DNA of 64,000 nucleotides. It comes from Aquabacterium sp. A3 (GTDB lineage Bacteria > Pseudomonadota > Gammaproteobacteria > Burkholderiales > Burkholderiaceae_C). Under the pieces are notes generated by a model that was not told the origin of the DNA, did no database searches, and worked only from the letters and a program-made list of their open reading frames with translations. This document shows positions 55,764-64,000 of this stretch, in pieces. Each line of letters starts with the position of its first letter. Position 1 is the stretch's first letter. The position numbers and the translations under genes are program-made. The DNA lies in assembly GCF_038069945.1 (NCBI RefSeq), contig NZ_JBBPEV010000003.1, positions 186,001 through 250,000 on the forward strand, in the 5' to 3' direction.

Positions 55764-57144
55764 GACGCGTCCGCTGGGCGGCATGCTGCCGCCTCATGAT
55801 GTGTTGTCATCGGCGCAGACGGTGCAGCGGCTGCGGCCTTTGGCAGCGTGGCTGGCCAGCGCCAGTGACGACGATCTGTGGCTTCAAGACACCCACCGTT
55901 TACCGGCCCCGCTGGCCAGCTTGCGGTGGCGCGCCCGCCGGTTCGCCTTGTCGCACCTGCAACCGCTGGCCGCTGACGGTGATGCCTCATCCATGCATGC
56001 CCCGGGCACCGAGGGGCCGCATGGCGAGCGCTTTCAGGCCATGCTGGCCGAAGCAGGGCGCCAGGGCTGGCTCAGTTGTTACCTGCCGCACCCCTTGGGG
56101 AGCATGTCGTGGCGCGCCTGGCCCCATGCCATCGCATGGCAGGCCAGCGTGGTGGTGGAAGAGTTCGGTGCGGTCGATGGCGGTTTGATGCAGGTGCTGT
56201 CGGCGCATCACCTGGGCAGCATGCCGGTGATCCTTTCCGGTCATGTTCGTCAGATATGGCGCATCCTCCGGCCGGTGTACCGCGCTTGTCTGGCGGGAGC
56301 GCCGAGCTTGATGGCCTATGCCATCACCGAGCCCCATGCAGGGTCTGATGTCGAGCATGGCCCAGGTGCGGCCACGATGAAACCCGGGGTGGTGGCACGC
56401 CGTGTGCCGGGCGGATGGCGGCTGACCGGGCACAAGTGCCACGTCAGTGGTGGTGATCTGGCCCAGGCCTTCACGGTGTTTGCGGCGCTCGAGGGCGAGG
56501 ACATGCGCTCGTGGACGTGCTTTCTGGTGCGTGAGCAGCCGGCTGTGACGCGTTTGCGCAACGAAGACAAGCTGGGTTTGCGCGCCTCTGGCACCACGGC
56601 TTTGTCGTTTGACGGCGCCTTCGTGCCCGATGCCGACGTGATCGGGCCCTTGCGAGGTGGGTGGGCCATCAACCGCACCACCCTGACCTGCTCGCGCATA
56701 CCGGTGGGGGCCATGGCCTTGGGGATGGCCCGCGCGGCCACCCAGATCGCCTTGCAGTTTGCCCGCACACGAGGCCTGGGGCGTCATCGCCTGATGGACC
56801 GGCAAGACGTGCAGTTGAGGCTGGCGGCCATGGTGTCAGAGGTGCGGGCCATGCGGGGCCTGTTGTGGCACGAGGCCCGTCATGCCTGGCATCCCGGGGC
56901 GTTTCATGCCTCACTGAGCAAGTCGTGGGCCACCGAGCGCGCGCAGGTGGTGGTGGAGCAGGCCATGGACCTGGTCGGCGAGTGGGGCGTGCACGGTGCG
57001 CATGGCCTGGAGCGCATCCTGCGCGATGTGCGGGTGACGCGCATCTTCGAAGGCACCACCGACATCAATCGCCTGGGCATGATCGAAGCCTGGGCCGAGC
57101 ACCTGCGGCCAGAGGGCGCACATCAGGGCCCACCCGGGGTGTAA
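55753..57144 (+). CDS. Acyl-CoA dehydrogenase family protein
   Basis: The 463-residue protein has the acyl-CoA dehydrogenase middle-domain signature AYAITEPHAGSDVE and WRLTGHKCHVSGGDL, an N-terminal helical domain, and the C-terminal IFEGTTDINRL with the probable catalytic base Glu433. The family oxidises acyl-CoA thioesters with FAD; this protein's substrate is unknown. An unusually long N-terminus rich in Ala/Leu precedes the domain. The start overlaps the upstream gene's stop. The pair is likely cotranscribed. Confidence 0.82.
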   Translation: MGSETRPLGGMLPPHDVLSSAQTVQRLRPLAAWLASASDDDLWLQDTHRLPAPLASLRWRARRFALSHLQPLAADGDASSMHAPGTEGPHGERFQAMLAEAGRQGWLSCYLPHPLGSMSWRAWPHAIAWQASVVVEEFGAVDGGLMQVLSAHHLGSMPVILSGHVRQIWRILRPVYRACLAGAPSLMAYAITEPHAGSDVEHGPGAATMKPGVVARRVPGGWRLTGHKCHVSGGDLAQAFTVFAALEGEDMRSWTCFLVREQPAVTRLRNEDKLGLRASGTTALSFDGAFVPDADVIGPLRGGWAINRTTLTCSRIPVGAMALGMARAATQIALQFARTRGLGRHRLMDRQDVQLRLAAMVSEVRAMRGLLWHEARHAWHPGAFHASLSKSWATERAQVVVEQAMDLVGEWGVHGAHGLERILRDVRVTRIFEGTTDINRLGMIEAWAEHLRPEGAHQGPPGV

Positions 57145-57212
57145 GGCGCGACGAATCGGCCGAAACACCGATGCCTGCTGGATTTTCTTGTGATCAAGCC
57201 GTGCTCGGGTGC

Positions 57213-57240
57213 TTGAAATATGTGCGAAGCGATGCACAAT
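57213..57240 (+). promoter_or_regulatory. Putative promoter of the HU-like gene
   Basis: TTGAAA (57213-57218) and CACAAT (57235-57240) are separated by 16 bases. Transcription would start near 57247, giving a leader of about 35 bases. Confidence 0.5.
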
Positions 57241-57281
57241 TAAGGCGCCCGGTTGTGCGGGTGCATCCACAATCCATCTTC

Positions 57282-57659
57282 ATGAACAAGACCGACCTCA
57301 TTGTGCGTTTGGCCGAGCAGCACGAGCTGTCCAAGGCCGAAGCTGGCCGCATCCTGGACACCCTGCTCGACACCGTGGTGGCCGCGGTGAAAAAGGGTGA
57401 CCCCGTGACCATCCCTGGTTTCGGCACCTTCAAGCAGCATGCTCGCGCCGCCCGCACCGGCGTGAATCCCTCCACTGGTGAGAAGATCAAGATCGCTGCA
57501 GCCAAGCTGCCGAAGTTCTCGCCGGGCGCCACCTTCAAGGCGGCTGTCGACCCGAAGGCCGCTGCCAAGAAGGCCAGCGCCAAGGCTGCAGCCAAGCCTG
57601 CTGCCAAGCCCGCAGCAAAGAAGGCCGCCAAGCCTGCTGCCAAAAAAGCCAAGAAGTGA
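57282..57659 (+). CDS. HU-family DNA-binding protein with Lys/Ala/Pro tail
   Basis: HU proteins bend and compact DNA. Residues 1-90 are a typical HU domain (MNKTDLIVRLAEQHELSKAEAG; VTIPGFGTFKQHARAARTGVNP). Residues about 92-125 form a tail (PKAAAKKASAKAAAKPAAKP and more AAKK units) like eukaryotic histone H1, seen in other Burkholderiales HU homologues. The start is the first ATG of the HU domain; a longer frame to 56661 is an antisense/overlap artefact of the preceding gene. Confidence 0.93.
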   Translation: MNKTDLIVRLAEQHELSKAEAGRILDTLLDTVVAAVKKGDPVTIPGFGTFKQHARAARTGVNPSTGEKIKIAAAKLPKFSPGATFKAAVDPKAAAKKASAKAAAKPAAKPAAKKAAKPAAKKAKK

Positions 57660-57702
57660 TGGCTTGATGGGTCTTCCGGCGCCATGCCGGAAGGCGCACC
57701 AC

Positions 57703-57732
57703 ATGAGCGGCGTGTCCAGACGGGCACGCCGC

Positions 57733-57742
<10 letters not shown>
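57703..57742. terminator. Bidirectional terminator between HU gene and histidine kinase
   Basis: ATGAGCGGCGTG/CACGCCGCTCAT makes a 12-bp stem with a 10-base loop, followed by CTTTTT. It serves the HU transcript and overlaps the last codons of the convergent kinase. Confidence 0.8.
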
Positions 57743-59958
<2,216 letters not shown>

Positions 59959-59981
59959 CTCTTCCTTATACCGCAGTGAAC

Positions 59982-60557
59982 TCAGGTTTTGTTGGGTTTT
60001 CCAGACCGGCGCCGTTGCGACATTTCACGTCCCATGCCCTGGAGATCCCAGCGCGAGATGCGCGACCGCGCTTCGGGGTAGATGAGCGACTCTTCCAGGG
60101 CGATGTGGTCACGGTAGAGGGCGTGAAACACGGGCACGATCTGCTCGAGCTGCTCCAGGTTGAACCAGTTGTAACCCGCGGCGATGGCTTCGAACTGGGG
60201 CGCAATTTCCTGCCAGTCCTCTTCGATCCAGCCATGGTCTTGCTGCAGGCGCAGGGTTTGTTGCGTGAGCAGGTCGTCGCCAGAGCGCAGCAAGGCCGGG
60301 AACACGTGGCGCTCTTCGTCCAGATGGTGTTCGCGCGCCGTTGTCATGAAGAAATCAAAGATGCGGCGCGCCATTTGCTGGGCGCGTTCGTCGTGACCCA
60401 CCCGTCGCAGGTGGTCAAGCAACTGGTGCATGTCGTGCAGGTGGCGGACCACGTCGCGGTGACATTCGTCCAGCACATCAAAGGGCTGGATGGGGCGCGC
60501 GCTCAACGCGTCCTGAACAGCGGATGGGGCAGATTCTGGGGTCAGCACGGCAGACAT
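59982..60557 (-). CDS. Hemerythrin-domain protein
   Basis: A 191-residue helical protein with the hemerythrin/HHE iron-ligand pattern: [35 protein letters not shown] and [16 protein letters not shown]. Such proteins bind oxygen or nitric oxide with a di-iron centre. I used the ATG of MSAVLTP at 60557, which has AGGAG upstream; a frame to 60638 is less likely. The kinase gene follows directly. Confidence 0.88.
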   Translation of the reverse strand: MSAVLTPESAPSAVQDALSARPIQPFDVLDECHRDVVRHLHDMHQLLDHLRRVGHDERAQQMARRIFDFFMTTAREHHLDEERHVFPALLRSGDDLLTQQTLRLQQDHGWIEEDWQEIAPQFEAIAAGYNWFNLEQLEQIVPVFHALYRDHIALEESLIYPEARSRISRWDLQGMGREMSQRRRSGKPNKT

Positions 60558-60667
60558 GGCAGGCTCCTGATCGGTGGCAAGGGACGGCGGCGGTGTCAGT
60601 CCATTGTGGGCAGGCCGGCGCAAACGGGCTTGCGCCACGTCAAGAATCTGGCGTCAGCGCAGCATGA

Positions 60668-61120
60668 TCACAAAAAGCGTTCCAGCAGCTTGCGAGACGC
60701 CGAATCCAGCGCTTCCATGGCGGGCATTTGGTACTGAAGTCCCTGGGCGCTGTGGAGCAGCCACCGCCCGTGGGGCAAACGCCGCAGGTCGTCTTCACTC
60801 TTGAGGGTGAGGGTGGTCTGGCCCCGGTCGGTGTCGACCTGCCAGTGGCTGGGCACCGAGAATCCTGACACCGACCGAATGCGGATGATCTGCGGCATGA
60901 ACTCACGCAAGGCGAGCTCGGCTTCGAGCACCTGGCGTGCTGCAGCGGGGCAAGACTGCAGGCTGTCCAGCCAGAGCAGCTCGTGGCCGTCCGGGCCCAG
61001 CAGTGACAGGCCGCCGTCAGGTGCCGACAGCGGGAAGGCGCGCACCGGCGTCACCCCCACATGGATGAGGCCGTCGGGCGCGCGGTACACGAGTTGCCCT
61101 TGGGCGTTGCGTTCAATCAT
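60668..61120 (-). CDS. DUF1854 family protein, cyanophycin-associated
   Basis: A soluble protein of about 150 residues with the family pattern: YRAPDGLIHVGVTPVRAFPL, SLLGPDGHELLWLDSL, and MPQIIRIRSVSGF. Family DUF1854 is found beside cyanophycin synthetase genes in many betaproteobacteria; no activity is known. GAGG sits before the ATG at 61120; an ATG at 61138 within the exporter gene is an alternative. It is 8 bases downstream of the exporter and likely coupled to it. Confidence 0.85.
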   Translation of the reverse strand: MIERNAQGQLVYRAPDGLIHVGVTPVRAFPLSAPDGGLSLLGPDGHELLWLDSLQSCPAAARQVLEAELALREFMPQIIRIRSVSGFSVPSHWQVDTDRGQTTLTLKSEDDLRRLPHGRWLLHSAQGLQYQMPAMEALDSASRKLLERFL

Positions 61121-61127
61121 GATGGCC

Positions 61128-63392
61128 TCAGGTGACATCTGAAAGGGTGGCTTCTTGTTCGGTCTTGCGGGCCTGGGCTTCATACAGTCGCCAGTAGGCG
61201 CCCTGGCGGGCCATCAACTCGTCGTGCGGGCCCACCTCCACGATTTCGCCGCGGTCCATCACCACCAGGCGGTCGGCCTTGCGCAGCGTGGACAGGCGGT
61301 GAGCGATGGCGATCGTGGTGCGGCCTTGCACGAGGTTGTCCAGCGCCTTCTGGATTTCTTTTTCGGTTTCGGTGTCCACGGCCGAGGTGGCCTCGTCCAG
61401 GATGAGGATGCGCGGGTTGATCAGCAGCGCGCGCGCAATGCTGATGCGCTGGCGCTCACCGCCCGACAGGCCCTGGCCGCGTTCGCCCACCATCGAGTCA
61501 TAGCCGTGGGGCAGTCGCAGGATGAACTCGTGCGCGTGGGCCGCGCGGGCAGCGGCGATGATCTCTTCGCGGGTGGCCTCGGGCTTGCCATAGGCGATGT
61601 TCTCGGCGATGGTGCCAAAAAACAGGAAGGGCTCTTGCAGCACCAGCCCGATGTGGCGGCGCACGTCGGCCACGCGCAGGTGGCGCAGGTCCACGCCATC
61701 GACCAGGATGGCGCCTTCCGACACGTCGTAAAAACGGCAGATCAGGTTGACCAGGGTGCTCTTGCCCGAGCCTGAATGGCCCACCAGGCCGATCATCTCG
61801 CCAGGCTGAATTTCCAGGTTGAGGTGGCGGATCACGCTGCGGTTGCCATAACGGAAGCCCACCTGGCGCATCTGCAGTTGGCCCTTCAGCGCCGGCAGGG
61901 TGACCGGGTTGGCTGGCTCGGGCACGTTGGAGACGTGGTCCAGGATGTCGAAGATGCGCTTGGCGCCTGCGGCGGCCTTTTGCGTGACCGAGACGATGCG
62001 GCTCATCGAGTCCAGCCGCCCGTAGAAGCGGCCGATGTAGGCGATGAAGGCCGTCAGCACGCCCACGGTGATCTCGTGGCCCGCCACCAGCCAGATGCCG
62101 AAGGCCCAGACCACCAGCAGACCGATTTCAGTGAGCAACGACACGGTGGGCGAAAACAGTGACCAGGTTTTATTGAGCCGGTCGTTGATGGCCAGGTTCA
62201 CCCGGTTGGCCTGGCGGAAGCGTTCGGCCTCACGGCCTTCCTGGGCAAAGGCCTTGACCACGCGGATGCCGGGGATGGTGTCGGCCAGCACGTTGGTGAC
62301 CTCGCCCCACACCCGGTCGACCTTCTCGAAGCCGGTGCGCAGGCGGTCGCGCACCAGGTGGATGAGCCAGGCGATGAAGGGCAGGGGCACCAGGGTGACC
62401 AGGGCCAGCCAGGGGTTGATGGACACCAGGATGGCTGCGGTCATGGCGATCATCAGCACGTCGGTCGCAAAGTCGAGTGCGTGCAGTGACAGGAAGACGT
62501 TGATGCGGTCGGTCTCCGACCCGATGCGGGCCATCAGGTCGCCGGTGCGCTTGCTGCCAAAGTAATCCAGCGACAGGCGCAGCAGGTGCTCGAAGGTGGT
62601 GGTGCGCAGGTCGGCCCCCATGCGCTCGGACACCAGCGCCAGCAGGTAGGTGCGGGCCCAGCCCAGCGCCCAGGCCATCAGCGCAGACAGCAGCAAGCCT
62701 CCCAGCAGCAGCGCCACCAGCGATTGGTCGATGGCCTGCCCGTTCTGGAACGGGATCAGCACCTCGTCCATCAGGGGCATGGTGAGGTACGGCGGCACCA
62801 GGGTGGCGGCCGTCGAGGCCAGCGTCAGCAAAAAACCCGCCAGCAACTGGCCACGGTAGGGGCGGGCAAAGCGCCCCAGACGCAAGAGCACCCAGGTCGA
62901 GGGCGGCGCCTCGGCGTCCCGATCGCATTGGGGGCAATCTTCTTCTCCCGGCGGCAGGGTGGTGTGGCAGCGCTCGCAGTGTGCTTCCTGGGGGGCGGGG
63001 CACGCCACACCCAGGCGCAGGCCCTCAATCTGTTGGTCAAAGGCTTGCGCCAGACGCTGGGCGGCGGCATGCTGCGGCATGGTGAAGTGCCATTGCTGCA
63101 GGGTCTGACGTCCATCGTCGAGCACCAGGGTGGCCACGCCCGCGTGGTCGCGCAGGCTCACCCTCAGGGCGGTCGTCAGTGGCCGGGATGCCCACGTGGT
63201 GCTGGCCCCCGATCGCACGTACCAGTGCCGGTTCGTCAGCACAATGTCACTGGGTTCGAAGCAAAGTTCAGGCGTGAGGTCAACCGTCAGGCGGGCCAGC
63301 ACGTTTTCGTCGGAGGCCAGTGCGGGTGTGGTGCTGGCGGTGTCTTCATGGCGGATGGGGCCCTGACCGTCATCGGCGTGTGTGGCGTGCAT
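61128..63392 (-). CDS. ABC exporter with N-terminal zinc-ribbon extension, cyanophycin-associated
   Basis: A half-size ABC exporter (about 754 residues) that should work as a homodimer. After an N-terminal region with WYVRSGASTTWASRP-type sequence and a four-cysteine zinc ribbon (CERCHTTLPPGEEDCPQC, near residue 138), there are six membrane helices and a nucleotide-binding domain with Walker A VGHSGSGKSTL, signature LSGGERQRISIARAL and Walker B ILILDEATSAVDTE. Substrate unknown; linkage to cyanophycin is by neighbours. Start uncertain: ATG at 63392 leaves 99 bases for divergent promoters; ATG at 63452 is in frame. Confidence 0.87.
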   Translation of the reverse strand: MHATHADDGQGPIRHEDTASTTPALASDENVLARLTVDLTPELCFEPSDIVLTNRHWYVRSGASTTWASRPLTTALRVSLRDHAGVATLVLDDGRQTLQQWHFTMPQHAAAQRLAQAFDQQIEGLRLGVACPAPQEAHCERCHTTLPPGEEDCPQCDRDAEAPPSTWVLLRLGRFARPYRGQLLAGFLLTLASTAATLVPPYLTMPLMDEVLIPFQNGQAIDQSLVALLLGGLLLSALMAWALGWARTYLLALVSERMGADLRTTTFEHLLRLSLDYFGSKRTGDLMARIGSETDRINVFLSLHALDFATDVLMIAMTAAILVSINPWLALVTLVPLPFIAWLIHLVRDRLRTGFEKVDRVWGEVTNVLADTIPGIRVVKAFAQEGREAERFRQANRVNLAINDRLNKTWSLFSPTVSLLTEIGLLVVWAFGIWLVAGHEITVGVLTAFIAYIGRFYGRLDSMSRIVSVTQKAAAGAKRIFDILDHVSNVPEPANPVTLPALKGQLQMRQVGFRYGNRSVIRHLNLEIQPGEMIGLVGHSGSGKSTLVNLICRFYDVSEGAILVDGVDLRHLRVADVRRHIGLVLQEPFLFFGTIAENIAYGKPEATREEIIAAARAAHAHEFILRLPHGYDSMVGERGQGLSGGERQRISIARALLINPRILILDEATSAVDTETEKEIQKALDNLVQGRTTIAIAHRLSTLRKADRLVVMDRGEIVEVGPHDELMARQGAYWRLYEAQARKTEQEATLSDVT

Positions 63393-63491
63393 GCAGTGAA
63401 GACGTTCGGAGTGGGCAGATGGTTGACCGTTGACCGGACACAAGGCCTGCATTGTCCACCCGCCACGCGCTGAACCACCTTCTGGGGTCGA

Positions 63492-64000
63492 ATGAAAGCC
63501 ATGAACAAGAAGAACGACATCCGGCTGTTGCGCATCAATTACCTGCGCGGCCCCAACCTCTGGACCTACCGGCCGGTGCTGGAGGTCTGGCTGGACCTGG
63601 GCGAGCTGGAAGACTGGCCATCAGACCGATTGCCCGGGCTCACCGACCGCCTGCTCACGCTATTGCCAGCCCTCGAAGAGCACCACTGTGGTGTGGGCGA
63701 GCGTGGCGGTTTCATACAGCGCTTGCGCGAGGGCACGTGGGCCGGGCACATCCTGGAGCACATCGTCATCGAGTTGCTCAATCTGGCGGGCATGCCCACC
63801 GGCTTTGGTCAAACGCGCAGCACGTCGCAGCGCGGCGTCTACCGCATGGTGTTTCGCGCGCGTGATGAGGGCGTGGCCCGTGTGGCCCTGAGGGAAGGGC
63901 ATGCCCTGCTGATGGCCGCCATCAACCATGAGCCCTTCGAGGTGGCGCCGTCGGTCGAGCGATTGAGAGCGCAGATTGACGACACGTATTTGGGGCCATC
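63492..64000 (+). CDS. cphA: Cyanophycin synthetase (5' part only)
   Basis: Only 169 codons are visible before the window end. The protein matches the N-terminal domain of CphA, which polymerises aspartate and arginine into cyanophycin: IRLLRINYLRGPNLWTYRPV, CGVGERGGFIQRLREGTWAG and HILEHIVIELLNLAGMP. The ATP-grasp and Mur-ligase domains lie outside. ATGs at 63492 and 63501 are both possible starts. It is divergent from the ABC exporter. Confidence 0.9.
   Translation, partial: MKAMNKKNDIRLLRINYLRGPNLWTYRPVLEVWLDLGELEDWPSDRLPGLTDRLLTLLPALEEHHCGVGERGGFIQRLREGTWAGHILEHIVIELLNLAGMPTGFGQTRSTSQRGVYRMVFRARDEGVARVALREGHALLMAAINHEPFEVAPSVERLRAQIDDTYLGP

Overview
The window is a GC-rich chromosomal stretch from a betaproteobacterium, most likely order Burkholderiales (Leptothrix/Ideonella/Aquabacterium-like). 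This placement is inferred from gene content: a BPSS1780-type membrane protein, the argF-argD / DUF3579 / rpsT / murJ arrangement, an HU protein with a Lys/Ala/Pro tail, and a cyanophycin synthetase next to a DUF1854 protein and an ABC exporter. Genes are densely packed with many ATGA overlaps. I see no insertion sequences, prophage, CRISPR array or rRNA operon, so this looks like core chromosome rather than an island.

Layout. 1-5350: end of a GST-like gene, recG and oxyR on +, then thrB and a BPSS1780-type membrane protein on -. 5572-14495: an outer-membrane barrel protein, polA, ppk1 (behind a probable PhoB site), sixA, and the first half of the Tol system (ybgC-tolQ-tolR-tolA). 14508-17813: an unknown minus-strand gene and a large GspE/PilB-type ATPase. 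18071-22896: prkA-yeaH-spoVR. 23037-30984: a flagellar cluster flhB-flhA-flhF-(flhG-like)-fliA ending in a soluble chemoreceptor-like gene. 30995-39018: argF/argD, a DUF3579 gene, rpsT, murJ, radA, a thioesterase and alr. 39122-43394: lplT, a His/Arg-rich exported protein, a HerA-like ATPase and a YebC-type regulator. 43408-50371: a housekeeping run purD-hemF-nadD-rsfS-rlmH-maf-(NAD-binding protein)-rng. 50508-54155: the second half of the Tol system (tolB-pal-cpoB), then tcdA. 54184-54426: two tRNA-Lys genes (UUU, CUU). 54528-57659: a pair of acyl-CoA-dehydrogenase-like genes and an HU gene. 57733-60557: hemerythrin plus hybrid histidine kinase. 60668-64000: DUF1854 protein and ABC exporter, divergent from a cyanophycin synthetase cut by the window end.

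How the genes work together. TolQRA, TolB, Pal and CpoB form one trans-envelope machine but are encoded about 36 kb apart here. RsfS, RlmH, S20 and RNase G all act on ribosomes or rRNA. FlhA/FlhB are the flagellar export gate, FlhF and the FlhG-like protein sit where placement/number regulators normally sit, and FliA drives late genes. The right edge is probably a cyanophycin storage locus.

Most worth a second look: (i) the DUF1854/zinc-ribbon ABC exporter pair divergent from cphA; (ii) an acyl-CoA-dehydrogenase pair in which the first member appears to have lost the catalytic glutamate; (iii) an RsfS protein with a histone-H1-like tail of about 140 residues containing a perfect 4 x 15 bp tandem repeat; (iv) a FlhG-position protein without a P-loop; (v) several genes whose -10-like hexamer lies 6-8 nt before the ATG, suggesting leaderless mRNAs; (vi) a PhoB-like box with a correctly spaced -10 before ppk1. 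No single clearly undescribed multi-gene system was found; the cyanophycin-linked exporter is the closest candidate.
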